Origin: SZUA-35 sp963781035
GTDB lineage: Bacteria > Actinomycetota > Acidimicrobiia > Acidimicrobiales > SZUA-35
Reading direction: 5' to 3'
DNA: 64,000 nt
Assembly (NCBI GenBank): GCA_963781035.1
Contig: CAWAEN010000004.1
Location: 372,001-436,000, forward strand
A program made the translations under genes and the position numbers. Positions 30,308 through 41,019 of the stretch are shown here, piece after piece (position 1 is the first letter of the stretch; each line of letters opens with the position of its first letter). The notes under the pieces are model-generated. The model searched no databases, was not told the DNA's origin, and was given only the letters and a program-made list of their open reading frames with translations.

Positions 30308-31648
30308 TCAGGAGTCGCGGGTGATCGTCACCCTGGCGACCTGACCCCGCCAGTCGAACTCGGCACCGAGATCGCCGACACCCTGAATGGTGCGGTGGCG
30401 GCTGATCACACCGTTCTCGGCCAGTTCGGGATTGCTCTCGTCGGTGCCGACTCCGCCACCACCGCAGAAGGGTGCGGGTACGAGATCCTCGTGGCGTTCG
30501 GTGTTGATCTCGGTTCCGGCGTCGAAGGCGCCGACCGGCCACGAGCGGCTCTGCCCCGGCCGCAGGTTGAACCTCTGGCCGTGCATCCCGGCGAACCCGT
30601 CGTTCGTGCAAATGAGCATCGATACCATGCTGACGCGGTTGCCGTCTGCCGTGAGTTGGAAGGTCCTCGACTCGCCTGGCCCGATGGGAGCCTCGCCGCC
30701 CACGGTGCTGGCTCCGAGACCGTTCTCGTCGATGCCAGCGTCCAGTTCAGCTGCGAGCACCGGAACACCCCCGTTCTCGGCAACAGCTCGGACTCCTGGG
30801 CTGGCAGCGCGGCCACGACGAAAGACGTCGACGTTCCGCTCATGGATGGCGACGTTCGGCGGCGTGAGGTACTGGCCAGACGTCAGGTTCTCCACGGTGA
30901 TCGTGTAGGTCGGAGCCGGATCGTTGCGCGTCACGGTGATTTCCGCCACACGTCCCGTCCAGTCGAACTGCTCGCTGAGGTCGCCAACACCCCGGATGCC
31001 GCGGTGGCGTCGTATCACGCCGTTCTCGGCCAGTTCGGGATTGCTCTCCGTCGTGCCGACACCGTCACCCTCGCAGAACGGCGCCGGAACGAGGTCGACG
31101 TTCAGTTCGGTGTTGAGCTCGGTTCCGGCGTCGTACGCAGCAAGACGGACGGTCTTGGTCTGGCCGTCTCGGCCGGGCAGCTGCCAAGTGTCGAGCCCGG
31201 CGAAGCCGTCGTTCGTGCAGATCAGCATGCTGACCACGCTCAACCGGGAGAAGCCCGTCGTGAACTCGAATGACGCCTCCTGGCCGGGCCCGATGGGAGC
31301 CTCGGCCCCGACGCCGGAGATTCCGAGCCCGGTCTGGTCGAGTGCGGCGTCGAGTTCGGCTGCCAACACCGGAACGCCACCGTTCTCGGCGACAGCCTGG
31401 ACGCCGGGACTGGCGGACCGGTTCCGGTGGAACACCTCAGCGTCTCGCTCGTGGACGGCGAAGTTGGGTGGGGTGAGGTACTGGCCCTCCGTGATGTTCC
31501 GGAACGTGACGGTGTAGGTCGGGGCCTCCTCGAGGCCGGCCGGTTCGCGTTCGGTGTCGGGGTGGGGTTGAGACCCCGCCGAGGTTGCGACCAGAACGGG
31601 AGCGATCAGCGTCGCCGCCGCTGCTGTTGCTCGAAGTATTCGCTTCAT
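30308..31648 (-). CDS. Secreted protein with two tandem Spondin_N domains
   Basis: A 446-residue exported protein. The signal peptide is MKRILRATAAAATLIAPVLV followed by ATSAGSQP. Two homologous Spondin_N modules follow: TYTVTFRNITEGQYLTPPNF (about 40-60) with SMLICTNDGFAGLDTW and AAYDAGTELNTE, and TYTITVENLTSGQYLTPPNV (about 250) with SMLICTNDGFAGMHGQ and FDAGTEINTE. Each module ends with CEGDGVGT or CGGGGVGT. A GGAGAAG ribosome site precedes ATG 31648. Bacterial Spondin_N proteins are surface or matrix proteins of unknown ligand; duplication is seen here directly. Confidence 0.88.
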   Translation of the reverse strand: MKRILRATAAAATLIAPVLVATSAGSQPHPDTEREPAGLEEAPTYTVTFRNITEGQYLTPPNFAVHERDAEVFHRNRSASPGVQAVAENGGVPVLAAELDAALDQTGLGISGVGAEAPIGPGQEASFEFTTGFSRLSVVSMLICTNDGFAGLDTWQLPGRDGQTKTVRLAAYDAGTELNTELNVDLVPAPFCEGDGVGTTESNPELAENGVIRRHRGIRGVGDLSEQFDWTGRVAEITVTRNDPAPTYTITVENLTSGQYLTPPNVAIHERNVDVFRRGRAASPGVRAVAENGGVPVLAAELDAGIDENGLGASTVGGEAPIGPGESRTFQLTADGNRVSMVSMLICTNDGFAGMHGQRFNLRPGQSRSWPVGAFDAGTEINTERHEDLVPAPFCGGGGVGTDESNPELAENGVISRHRTIQGVGDLGAEFDWRGQVARVTITRDS

Positions 31649-31747
31649 GTCTTCTCCATCATGTGAGCCCAGGCGGTTCCCGGGATTCATCGGGCAACCG
31701 ACCGCACGTTGTGATCGGTGCCGCCGGTGATGGTGTGTTCATTGCAC

Positions 31748-31763
31748 CTTCAGACATCTGAAG
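31748..31763. promoter_or_regulatory. Palindromic operator-like site between divergent genes
   Basis: CTTCAGA-CA-TCTGAAG, perfect 7-base arms, in the 174-base gap between the leftward Spondin_N gene and the rightward saccharopine-dehydrogenase-like gene. It is a typical size for a dimeric regulator site; the regulator is unknown and no clear -35/-10 pair was matched to it. Confidence 0.3.
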
Positions 31764-31822
31764 CCGAAACATCTCCCGCGGTGGGCCGGGTGCGCTCACC
31801 GGTTGGGTCGTAGCCTGCAGGG

Positions 31823-33039
31823 ATGACCAACAAGCGGACGTACGACCTCGTGGTGTTCGGTGCAACAAGCTTCGTCGGCGAGATCCTGTCTCGATACCTG
31901 GCGGAACGGCTCGGCACGGATGGAGACATCCGCTGGGCCATCGCCGGGCGCAGCGCGGAGAAGCTCGATGCCGTCGCCGAGTCCTCCGGCGCAGACGTTC
32001 CTCGCATCGTCGCCGACGCCGCCGACGTGGACGCCATGGCGGAGCTCGCCGCCTCGACCGCCGTCGTGGTTTCGACAGTCGGGCCGTACGCACTCCATGG
32101 ATCGGCTCTGGTCGAGGCTGCGGCCGGCGCCGGTACCCACTACTGCGACCTCACCGGGGAGCCGCAGTGGATTCAGCGCATGATCGACGCTCACAGCGAA
32201 ACGGCTGAGGCAAGTGGCGCCCGGATCGTGCACAGCTGCGGTTTCGACTCGATCCCGTCCGACCTCGGTGTGTGGTTCACCCAGCAGCAGGCCATGGAGC
32301 GATTCGGTTCGCCGTGCACGAGCATCGCCATGCGGGTGAAGGCGATGAAGGGTGGGGCCAGCGGCGGCACGATCGCCAGTGGACTCAATGTCATGGAGGA
32401 GATGTCCGCCGACCCCTCGCTTCGCAAGGTTCTCGCCAATCCGTACGCGCTCGCCCCTGCCGACATGCGACGAGGCCCGCGCCAACCCAGCGTCACGCTC
32501 CCGAAGCTCGACGATGTGTCCGGCTCGTGGGTGGCGCCCTTCGTGATGGCCTCGATCAACACGCGGATCGTGCAGCGCAGCCACGCACTGCTCGGCCGTC
32601 CGTGGGGCGATGACTTCACGTACGACGAAGCGATGATGATGGGCGATGGACCGGTCGGAGCGGTCAAGGCGGCGGCGCTCGACCGGCGGTCTCGGTGGGT
32701 TCATGGGCATGGCCGCCATCGGACCCGTCCGCTCGTTGCTCCAGAAGTACGTGCTCCCGAAGCCGGGCACCGGGCCATCGCCCGAGGCGCAGGAAGCAGG
32801 GTTCTTCGACATCCGATTCTTCGGGCGCACCGATGACGACGAGCCCATCGAGACCACGGGTCACGGGCGACGCCGATCCCGGCTACGGGTCGACGGCGAA
32901 GATGCTCGGCGAGACAGCCATTGCCCTGGTCGAGGGCACCGGACCTGGTGGGTTCCTCACGCCGTCGACCGCGTTCGGTGACGACCTGATCGAACGTCTG
33001 CGGGCCGAGGCCGGGCTGACGTTCGAGGTCGTCGACTGA
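31823..33039 (+). CDS. Saccharopine-dehydrogenase-like (trans-acting enoyl reductase family) protein, two apparent frameshifts
   Basis: A 404-residue NAD(P)-binding protein after repair. The N-terminal Rossmann motif is DLVVFGATSFVGEILSRYLA, followed by AIAGRSAEKL, VVSTVGPYALHG and THYCDLTGEPQWIQRMID. This is the family of mycobacterial trans-acting enoyl reductase and related saccharopine-dehydrogenase-like proteins involved in lipid chain reduction. The frame shifts twice: at 32677-32678 (gcg/gcc, giving GGLGGFMGMAAIG) and at 32865-32866 (acc/aca, giving RVTGDADPGYGSTAKM). Both repairs join recognisable family sequence. Substrate not determined. Confidence 0.82.
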
Positions 33040-33051
33040 CGACCGCTGAGG

Positions 33052-33914
33052 TCAGTACACCTGAATCACGAGGGACCAGAGCACGACCGTGCTCAGCACA
33101 CCGGACGCGTGGGCGATGCGGAGCCAACGCTCGTCCGCCCAAGCGCTGCTCGCAAGCGACGCCATCGACCCCTCGATCCGGGTGAGGCGAAACTCACGGA
33201 CCATGAACGGGACGGTCATCCCGACCGCAACGGCGAGCAGGCCGAGCGGGTAGAACAGGATCGCCGCGACCGCTACCGCCCAGGTTCGAGACATCGCCCA
33301 GTGGTTGACGGAACGGCCGACCGTCCAGCGATGGTGATCGGTGAGGTCTTCCGCGCCGATCCGTTCGAAGCACTCCTCGGCATCGTCGAACCAGCCGAGC
33401 CCGGCATAGATCGCGGCAAGGTGGGCCCAGTCGTCTGTCGAGATGGACTCACCATCCTCGATGGCTTGGTCGATCCCGGCCCGTTGTTCGGTGTCTGCCG
33501 TGAGGAACTCATGGCGAGCAACAGCGATCGCAGCGAGCGATCGGTGCGTCGCCGCCGTCTGGGTACAGGCTCGAATGCGGCCGATCGCCTCTTTGCCTTG
33601 CGTGTCTTGTGGAGGTGGGTGGAAGCGATTGCCACGAGGCCGTCGGTGTGAACCGATGAGGCTCCGATGGCGTCGATCGCATCGAGGATACGCAGAGCGT
33701 CTCGCCAGCGTCGCTCGTCGATCGCGAGCTCGGCTTCGACGATCAGCCCGGCACCCGCCGGCGCCGGCGGCGGCGGAGGCGGTGGTGTCTTCGAGGGGGC
33801 GCCGTCGGAACGAGTGCCGTCGACCGTGCCACGTCGGCGATGGGGAGAAGGTCGGTCGACGTGTGCCCGGATTCGACTCCGAGATCGTCGTCGGTGCTGG
33901 TTGCCGTCACTCAT
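33052..33914 (-). CDS. TPR-like protein with C-terminal membrane region, one apparent frameshift
   Basis: After repair a 287-residue protein: basic N-terminus, a proline run (TPPPPPPPAPAGAG, about 43-56), a helical repeat region with TPR-like pattern (EAELAIDERRWRDALRILDA, AHLAAIYAGLGWFDDAEECF) and two C-terminal membrane spans (WAVAVAAILFYPLGLLAVAV, ASGVLSTVVLWSLVIQVY). The break is at 33597-33598, where the wobble base after AA of a Lys codon is missing; both sides read as one continuous helical repeat. Function unknown; the layout suits an adaptor at the membrane. Confidence 0.6.
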
Positions 33915-34068
33915 CTACTATCGGCAGCCGTCGGTCAAAGGTGAACGGGTGGCGGTAACCACCCCTGCCGGCGGCAGCACAAGTCAACCGGCCGGCACTC
34001 CGTGACAACCGGTTCGGGTGGGCCGGGGGCGAAACGGGGTGTCAGAAGGGTTTCGGTAGGGTGCGGGG

Positions 34069-36290
34069 GTGTCTGACGCCAGCCCGGTCTTCGATGGCCT
34101 GAACCCCTCGCAGTTCGATGCGGTCACGCACGCGAACGGGCCGCTCCTCGTCGTGGCCGGTGCGGGATCCGGGAAGACGCGGGTCCTCACGTCCCGGATG
34201 GCCTGGTTGATCGACGAGGGCCACTCGCCGTTCGAGCTGATCGCCATCACCTTCACCAACAAGGCCGCGGCCGAGATGAAGGATCGGGTCCAGGGTCTCA
34301 TCGGGCCGGTTGCCCAGAAGATGTGGGTCAGCACGTTCCACTCGGCTTGTGTACGCATTCTCCGGCGTGACGGGAAGGCGCTCGGCTATCCGTCCGGCTT
34401 CACGATCTACGACCAGGCCGACGCGCAACGGCTCGTCGGCTACGTGATGCGCGATCTCGACATCGACGCCAAGCGGTTTCCCCGCGCGGCATGCACAACA
34501 TGATCAGCGCGGCGAAGAACGACGGCATGAGTCCAGAACAGTTCCTCGATGCGGCGTCGGTTCCACCGCAGAAGAAGGCGGCCGACATCTACGTCGAGTA
34601 CCAGCGTCGGATCAAGCAGGCCGGGGCGATGGACTTCGACGACCTCCTCCTCAACACGGTCCAACTGTTTCGGGGTCATCCTGACGTCCTCGATCATTAC
34701 CGCCGCCGGTTTCGTCACGTCATGGTCGACGAGTACCAGGACACCAACACCGTGCAGAACGATCTGGTCGTCCAGTTGGCGGGCGACCATCGCCAGGTCA
34801 CCGTCGTTGGTGATGCGGATCAATCGATCTACAAGTTTCGTGGCGCAGACATTCGGAACATCATCCAGTTCGAAGACGCGTTCCCCGATGCGACAGTCGT
34901 ACTGCTCGAGCAGAACTACCGCAGCTCGCAGACGATTCTCGATGCCGCCAATTCGGTGATTTCCAACAACTTCGGCCGCAAGCCGAAGAATCTCTGGACC
35001 GAGTCGGGGCCAGGTGATCGCATCGTCCGCTACCACGCCGACGACGAGGTCGACGAGGCCCAGTTCGTCGCCAGCGAGCTCGCACGTATGCACGACCGTG
35101 GTGATCACCGGTGGGGCGACATGGCGGTCTTCTACCGCACGAACGCGCAGAGCCGCGTCCTCGAGGAATACCTCATGCGGGTCGGGATTCCCTACAAGGT
35201 CGTGGGCGGCACACGTTTCTACGATCGCAAGGAGATCAAGGACGCGATCGGCTACTTGAAAGCGGTGGCCAATCCGGCAGACGAGGTCTCGGTCAAGCGG
35301 ATTCTCAACACACCGAAGCGGGGTGTCGGCGACACGTCGGTCGGCAAGGTCGACTCGTTCGCCTCGATGCACGGCTACACCTTCATGCAGGCACTCGAGC
35401 GGGCCGACGACGCCAACGTGTCCGGCACCGCTGTCAAAGGGATCGCCGGCTTCCTGCAACTGCACGCCGGCTGGGTGCTCGATCTGGAGAAGGGCCCGGC
35501 CCACGTGATCGAGACCGTGCTGCGGGACACGGGGTATCTCGCCGAGCTCGAAGATCAGCGTTCGGTCGAGGCCGAGGGACGTATCGAGAATCTCCAGGAG
35601 CTCATTGGTGTGGCCCGCCAGTTCGAAACGGTCGACGAGTTCCTCGAACAGGTGTCGCTCGTGTCCGACACCGATCAGCTCGACGACGACGACTCTGCCG
35701 TCGTCCTGATGACGATGCACTCGGCCAAGGGCCTCGAGTTCCCTGTTGTGTTCATCATCGGCATGGAGGACGGGCTCTTCCCGCACCTTCGCGCTCTCAC
35801 CGATCCGGACGAACTCGAAGAAGAGCGGCGCCTGGCCTACGTCGGCATCACTCGGGCCGAGAAACAACTGTTCCTGTCCCACGCGTGGAGCCGCTTGATC
35901 TTCGGGCAGACCCAGTACAACCCGCCGAGCCGGTTCATCGACGAGATCCCGGACGAACTCATCGACGAGGCGGCGGGAAGTCGTGGCAAGCGACGGAAAC
36001 TCTCGTCGACGTTCGGTTCCAGCGGCACGAGCGGTCGCAACTCGGGAGGTGGGTTCTCCCGGTCCCGCGACGAGATCGTCGACGCTGCGCTGAAACCGCG
36101 CGGGCCGGAGCCGTCTCATGCGGATGAGATCGGCCTCAAGACGGGTGACGACGTCATGCATGCCAAGTGGGGCGAGGGCGTGATTCTCGACATTCGCGGT
36201 GGTGGCGACAAAGCCGAGGCGGTCATACGTTTCCCGACCGTGGGGGAGAAGGTCCTGCTCCTCGCGTGGGCACCGCTCGAGAAGCTCTGA
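34069..36290 (+). CDS. pcrA: UvrD/PcrA-type DNA helicase, one apparent frameshift
   Basis: Superfamily 1A helicase of 740 residues when repaired. Q motif NPSQFDAVTH, Walker A VVAGAGSGKTRVLTSRMAW, motif Ia AITFTNKAAAEMKDR, then a break after KRF at 34481-34482 where the wobble base of a Pro codon is absent; the restored reading PPRGMHNMISAAKNDG is normal. Walker B VDEYQDTN, motif III VGDADQSIYKFRGAD, QNYRSS, motif V MTMHSAKGLEFPVVF and VI YVGITRAEKQ all follow. The C-terminal Ser/Arg linker ends in the KAEAVIRF Tudor-like domain. GTG 34069. Works in nucleotide-excision repair and replication-fork maintenance. Confidence 0.95.
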
Positions 36291-36349
36291 CCCTGACAAG
36301 CGTTTGTCGCCTGCCCCACTCAGGAAGCGCCAACGCCTAACGTTCGGCC

Positions 36350-37461
36350 ATGACCCAGCCGTCGCCAGCCGAGCGTCCCCCGATCTCTCCGCTGATACCC
36401 GTGCTTTCGGGCGCTGTCGCTGCGGTGGTGGTCGTGGGTTTGGTGTGGCTGGGTCTCCGTGGCGGTGACGACGACGTCATCGCCGACGGCTCGGCAACGA
36501 CCACGGCCGAGTCGTCCGACGACCACGGCTCCCGACGACGAAGGCGCCGACACGACCGTCCAGGACAACGGCGACCAGCGAAGGGGCCACCACCGAGGCC
36601 ACCACGATCGAGGACGTTCCTCTGTCCGACCTCCCCGCCGGTGCTCCCGACACCTTCGTTGCCGTCATCAGCGACACGTTCGAGCTGGTACGCGTCGACA
36701 GTCGCAGCGGCGAGATCATCGGGCAGCTGGGCTCTTGGGGCCTCGGCGGCGACGACGAGGCTCCGCTCCAGGCGTTGCAGTTCGTGGAGCTTGCTCCCAA
36801 TGGCACGATCTACGTGGATGACTGTTGTGAGCCTGCCTACGGCTCGACCTTCGTCGTGTCCGACTCCTTCGACCCTGCGACGACTCCTCGGCTTGATGGC
36901 ATCGGTCCGGAGGTCAGTCCGGACGGGTCACGATTGGCTCGCTCGAGTCAAGGCTCGGCGGTGTCGATTTCCGATGCCGGCGGCGCCGAGCTCGGCTTGT
37001 TCGGTGACCCCGACTTCTCGGGGCGCATCCTCACGCCCCTGACATGGGTCGACTCGTCGACCCTCGTTGTATCCGAGGCGGATCCGACCAGAACCGAGGA
37101 TCGTCTCTTGGTGCTGGATGTGAGCGATCCGAGTTCCCCTGTCGAGATCAGTGCCGGTGGCGGTGCCGGACGCTCGTATCTCGCCGCCGACGTCCGGGCC
37201 GACGGCAACATCCTCGTGGTGGTTCGCATGTTCGATCCGGCGGTCGGCTCGTCGGACGCAGACAACGTGGTGGCCGAGATCATCGACCCTGCGACCGGGG
37301 CGACGGTCGTCGACTTCGATCTTCCGAATGACGTCTACGGAGCGAACTACGACGCCGCCGGTCGGTTCGTGCTGACCGTTCGAGAGAACGGAGACATCGA
37401 GTGGTACGGCGCCGGAAAACGAGGCACGCTCGGGAGTGGTTTCATCTCGGCCGACTGGTAG
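36350..37461 (+). CDS. Membrane-anchored propeller-like protein, two apparent frameshifts
   Basis: A 369-residue protein after repair. The N-terminus is cytoplasmic, with one span (LIPVLSGAVAAVVVVGLVWL, about 15-34), then a Thr/Asp/Glu-rich extracytoplasmic linker, then a beta-strand-rich domain with repeated structure (ISDTFELVRVDSRSG, VVSDSFDPATTPRLDGIG, SPDGSRLARS, LLVLDVSDPSSPVEI, IIDPATGATVVDFDL), suggesting a WD40/TolB-like propeller. Breaks are at 36517-36518 (tcc/tcg) and about 36566-36570, both within the linker. Actinobacterial anchored propellers of this type are common; no function assignable. Confidence 0.65.
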
Positions 37462-37555
37462 CCGGATACGCAGGGGCGGTTTGGTTTGTTGGTGGCGGGA
37501 GTTTCGCCGTCAGGCGACAACTCGGGGATCGCCAAAGGCCGTCAGGCCGACGCGA

Positions 37556-38356
37556 TCACGCCCACTTGGGGTGGATGCGGGGCGATCCGGTGGCGAAGAA
37601 GCGTTGGTGGCTGACCCATCCCCGCTCGGTGATGAGGTGCAGCGCGTACGCAGGGGGGTCGACGATCAGAGAGATCGGCGCGTCCGCCCCGAGGTCGAGG
37701 TCGACGTGGTGGATCGTCGAGGGGCAGGTGAGCGCAGGGATCCCGGCGACAGTCGCCGTGATCGACCGATGGATGTGACCGCTCAGAACCCGTTCGACGG
37801 GATGCTCAGCCAGCACCGCCTCCAAGCGCTCGAGACCGATGAAACCTGTGTCGTCCATCCATCCGATGCCGGTCGCGAACGGAGGATGGTGAAGGGCCAG
37901 CGCGACACGGCCGGGAGCGCCGCTGATGGCATCGACGAGCCAGCGCTCGCGTTCGGCGTCGAACTCGGCGCCGGGAAGTCCGGGCAGGGTCGAATCGAGC
38001 CCGATGAATCTCATCGCGTCGGCGTCGGTGTCCAGATCGACGATGCAGCTGGCGTGGTCGGCATCCGCCCAGGCGAGGTGGGGGAAGACCTGGCGAATCC
38101 CATCGCGAGTGTCGTGGTTGCCTGGCACGGCCAGCACCGGGAGCTCGAGCATGCCGATGAGCTCGGCCAGCACCCCGTATTCGTCGTCAGAGCCGGTGTT
38201 CGTGAGATCGCCGGTGAGGAGGACGAGGTCAGGACGGGGGTCCTCCCCGTTCAGAGAGGCGACGCCGGCCCGCAGGCGCTCGTTGTTGTCGACGAAGAGC
38301 TCGTGCAGCGACGGATCGGCCACGACATGAGTGTCGGTGAGCTGGGCAATGAGCAC
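37556..38356 (-). CDS. Calcineurin-like metallophosphoesterase (CpdA type)
   Basis: A 266-residue phosphoesterase. Metal-site motifs in order: QLTDTHVVAD (Asp, His), LTGDLTNTGSD (Asp), VPGNHDTRDG (Asn, His), ALHHPPFATG (His) and SGHIHRSI (His-x-His), all intact. The pattern matches the class III cyclic-nucleotide phosphodiesterases (CpdA/Rv0805 type). Whether it acts on cAMP is unproven. It ends a leftward pair with the gene at 38360-38863 (spacing 3 bases), so they are likely co-transcribed. Confidence 0.87.
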   Translation of the reverse strand: MLIAQLTDTHVVADPSLHELFVDNNERLRAGVASLNGEDPRPDLVLLTGDLTNTGSDDEYGVLAELIGMLELPVLAVPGNHDTRDGIRQVFPHLAWADADHASCIVDLDTDADAMRFIGLDSTLPGLPGAEFDAERERWLVDAISGAPGRVALALHHPPFATGIGWMDDTGFIGLERLEAVLAEHPVERVLSGHIHRSITATVAGIPALTCPSTIHHVDLDLGADAPISLIVDPPAYALHLITERGWVSHQRFFATGSPRIHPKWA

Positions 38357-38359
38357 GGT

Positions 38360-38863
38360 TCAACCTTCCGTGGTCGTGGTGGATTCGCGATCGGCCGCGT
38401 TGAGATCGATCGTGAGCTCCCCGTTGGCGCTGACGATCACGGGGTACTGGAAGAGGCCGTCTCCATCGGCAGGGAAGATCCGATCGTCGCAGTTGTAGCT
38501 GAACTGCTGGGCGGTCGGCTCCCACTGGATGAAGCAATCCCTCGGCGCGTCGGTGGGGCGAACGGCGAAGGCGAACCAGCCGGTGTCGGAGTCGTCGCCC
38601 ACGTGCTGCAGGAAGATGTCGCGGTCGCCACCCGCGGGGTCGGAGAAGAGCAGTGGCGTGTCCTGGGCTTCGATGTCGTCGGCCAGTCGCTCGACGTTTC
38701 CTGGGGCGAAGACCTGGTCACCGATGTTCAATTGGACGTCACCGGAGTCGGCGAGTTCGGCCGTCCGGGTGACCAGGAACACCATGGCCACGATCCCGAG
38801 CACGGTGGCGATGAAGAGGAACACCAGCTGCCGAGGCGGGGCATTTGTCGAACCAACGGGCAT
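38360..38863 (-). CDS. Membrane-anchored protein resembling a degenerate Rieske domain
   Basis: A 167-residue protein: N-terminal span (QLVFLFIATVLGIVAMVFLV) then an extracytoplasmic domain. The second half (PRDCFIQWEPTAQQFSYNCD, then DRIFPADGDGLFQYPVIV) has the strand-and-loop spacing of a Rieske iron-sulphur protein, but the two His ligands are absent and only one Cys of each pair is present, so no [2Fe-2S] cluster is expected. ATG 38863 is chosen because the anchor follows directly. Could also be an unrelated beta-barrel. Divergent from sucC. Confidence 0.5.
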   Translation of the reverse strand: MPVGSTNAPPRQLVFLFIATVLGIVAMVFLVTRTAELADSGDVQLNIGDQVFAPGNVERLADDIEAQDTPLLFSDPAGGDRDIFLQHVGDDSDTGWFAFAVRPTDAPRDCFIQWEPTAQQFSYNCDDRIFPADGDGLFQYPVIVSANGELTIDLNAADRESTTTTEG

Positions 38864-38961
38864 GGAGTCTTTCCTGTTTCGGGTGTGAGCGACGCGAACC
38901 CCTAGTATCGCCCTGTTCGAACCCCGAACCTTCACTCAACCAACTGCCCGGAGGCAACCAG

Positions 38962-40101
38962 GTGGATCTTCTCGAATATCAAGGCAAGCAGTTCTTTGCC
39001 TCATACGGCATTCCTGTCTCGGACGGCGAGGCCTGCGAGGACGTCGAAACGGCGGTGGCTGTGGCCAACCGAATCGGCTACCCGGTCGTGGTGAAGGCTC
39101 AGGTCCACACTGGTGGGCGAGGCAAGGCCGGTGGCGTGAAGCTCGCGGCCAACGAGGCAGAGGTGCGCGAGCACGCGGGCAACATCCTCGGTCTCGACAT
39201 CAAGGGTCACATCGTGAAGACCATCTGGGTCGAGGTCGCCTCCGACATCGCCGAGGAGTACTACGCCAGCTTCACCCTCGACCGTTCGGTCAAGCTCCAT
39301 TTGGGCATGCTCAGCGCCGAGGGTGGTGTCGAGATCGAAACGGTGGCAGACGAGAACCCCGATGCCATCGCAAAGATCCACGTCGACCCCGTCGCCGGCC
39401 TGTCCGAGGCGCAGTGCCGCGAGTGGGTTGCTGCCGCCAATCTCAATCCCCAGGCCACCGAGGGTGCCGTCGACATTCTGCTGAAGCTCTACACCGCGTA
39501 CGTCGAAGGTGATGCCGATCTCGTCGAGATCAATCCGCTCATCCTCAAGCCGACCGGCGAGGTGCACGCGCTCGATGCAAAGGTCAGCCTCGACAGCAGT
39601 GCGATCTACGAGCATCCCGACTACGCCCAGTACGACGCCACGCAGCCGCGTGACGATCGGGAAGAGGCCGCTCACCAGAAGGGCTTGCAGTACGTCGGCC
39701 TCGATGGTTCGGTCGGGGTCATCGCCAACGGTGCCGGTCTTGCCATGAGCACGCTGGACGTCGTCAACCAGGTCGGTGGCTCACCAGCCAACTTCCTCGA
39801 CATCGGTGGTGGCGCAAACGCCGACGTGATGGCCGGTGCACTCGAGGTCATCAACGACGACAAGAACGTCAAGGCCATCTTGATCAACATCTTCGGTGGC
39901 ATCACCCGCGGCGAAGAGGTCGCCAATGGAATCCTCGAGGCCATGAGCCGGGTGAAGCTCGACTCACCGATCGTGATTCGTCTCGACGGAACCAACGCCG
40001 AGGAGGGTCGGGCCATCCTGACTCCCCACTTGAGCGATGCACTGATGATGGAAGACACGATGTTGAGCGCTGCGGCCAAAGCCGTCGAGCTGGCCGGCTG
40101 A
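38962..40101 (+). CDS. sucC: Succinyl-CoA synthetase (ADP-forming), beta subunit
   Basis: A 379-residue ATP-grasp subunit that with SucD converts succinyl-CoA to succinate with NTP synthesis in the TCA cycle. MDLLEYQGKQFFASYGIPVS is the expected start; VVKAQVHTGGRGKAGGVKLA binds nucleotide; LVEINPLILK and FLDIGGGANADVM, LINIFGGITRGEEVANGI are family segments. GTG 38962 follows GGAGG. sucD begins 11 bases later. Confidence 0.97.
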   Translation: MDLLEYQGKQFFASYGIPVSDGEACEDVETAVAVANRIGYPVVVKAQVHTGGRGKAGGVKLAANEAEVREHAGNILGLDIKGHIVKTIWVEVASDIAEEYYASFTLDRSVKLHLGMLSAEGGVEIETVADENPDAIAKIHVDPVAGLSEAQCREWVAAANLNPQATEGAVDILLKLYTAYVEGDADLVEINPLILKPTGEVHALDAKVSLDSSAIYEHPDYAQYDATQPRDDREEAAHQKGLQYVGLDGSVGVIANGAGLAMSTLDVVNQVGGSPANFLDIGGGANADVMAGALEVINDDKNVKAILINIFGGITRGEEVANGILEAMSRVKLDSPIVIRLDGTNAEEGRAILTPHLSDALMMEDTMLSAAAKAVELAG

Positions 40102-40112
40102 GGAGACAGACC

Positions 40113-40998
40113 ATGAGCATTTTCGTCGACGAGAACACCAAGGTCATCTACCAGGGCCTCACCGGCTCCACCGGGCGCTACTACGGCAACCTGAACCGGG
40201 AGTACGGCACGCAGGTCGTGGCCGGCACCCACCCGAAGAAGGCGGGCACCGATGTCGATGGCATCCCGATCTTCGCTTCGGTGAAGGAGGCGGCAGGCAG
40301 CAACCGGGGCAACCGCCACCTGCATCTTCATTCCCGCAGCCGGCGTGCAGGGAGCGGTGCTGGAAGCGGCCGAGGCCGGCATGGAGCTGGTGGTCTGTAT
40401 CACCGAGGGCGTGCCCGCCCACGACGAGGCCTACTTCTACAACAAGCTGAAGCAGGACTTCCCCGGCACCCGATTGCTCGGGCCGAACTGTCCGGGGCTC
40501 ATCAGCCCCGGCAAGGCCAACATCGGCATCACGGCCGGCCACATCGCCAAGCCCGGCGGTCCGGTCGGCATCGTCAGCCGCTCCGGGACGCTCACCTATC
40601 AGGCGCTCTACGAGCTCCAGCAGAAGGACATCGGTGTCACCACCTGCGTTGGTATCGGTGGCGACCCGGTGCCGGGCACGAGCTTCATCGATTGCCTCGA
40701 GGCCTTCGAAGCCGATCCAGAGACCAAGGCCATCATGATGATCGGCGAGATCGGCGGTTCGGCCGAGGAAGAAGCGGCCGAGTACATCAAGCACAACGTG
40801 ACCAAGCCGATCAGCAGCTACATCGCCGGGGTCACCGCCCCTCCAGGGAAGAAGATGGGCCACGCCGGTGCCATCGTCTCGGGAGGCAAGGGCACGGCGC
40901 AGGCCAAGATGGATGCGCTCGCCGATGCCGGTGTCCGGGTCGGGCACAACCCGACCGAGGCCGGCGAACTGATGGCCGAGATCGTCGCCGGTCTGTAA
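40113..40998 (+). CDS. sucD: Succinyl-CoA synthetase, alpha subunit, one apparent frameshift
   Basis: After repair a 294-residue CoA-binding subunit carrying the phospho-histidine. KVIYQGLTGSTGRYYGNLN is the CoA Rossmann region. The frame breaks after VKEAAG at 40298-40299 (ggc/gga written ggca) and resumes as ATGATATCIFIPAAGVQG, the standard sequence. LLGPNCPGL, MMIGEIGGSAEEEAAEYI and the active-site His in GKKMGHAGAIVSGGKGTA follow. AGGAGA precedes ATG 40113. Forms a heterodimer with SucC just upstream. Break judged artefactual. Confidence 0.96.
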
Positions 40999-41019
40999 GC
41001 AGGGTGTCATCCATGAAAG

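Noticed and set aside
38360..38863. Functional Rieske iron-sulphur protein
   Set aside because: The CxH and CxxH ligand pairs are not present; only a fold-like resemblance remains.
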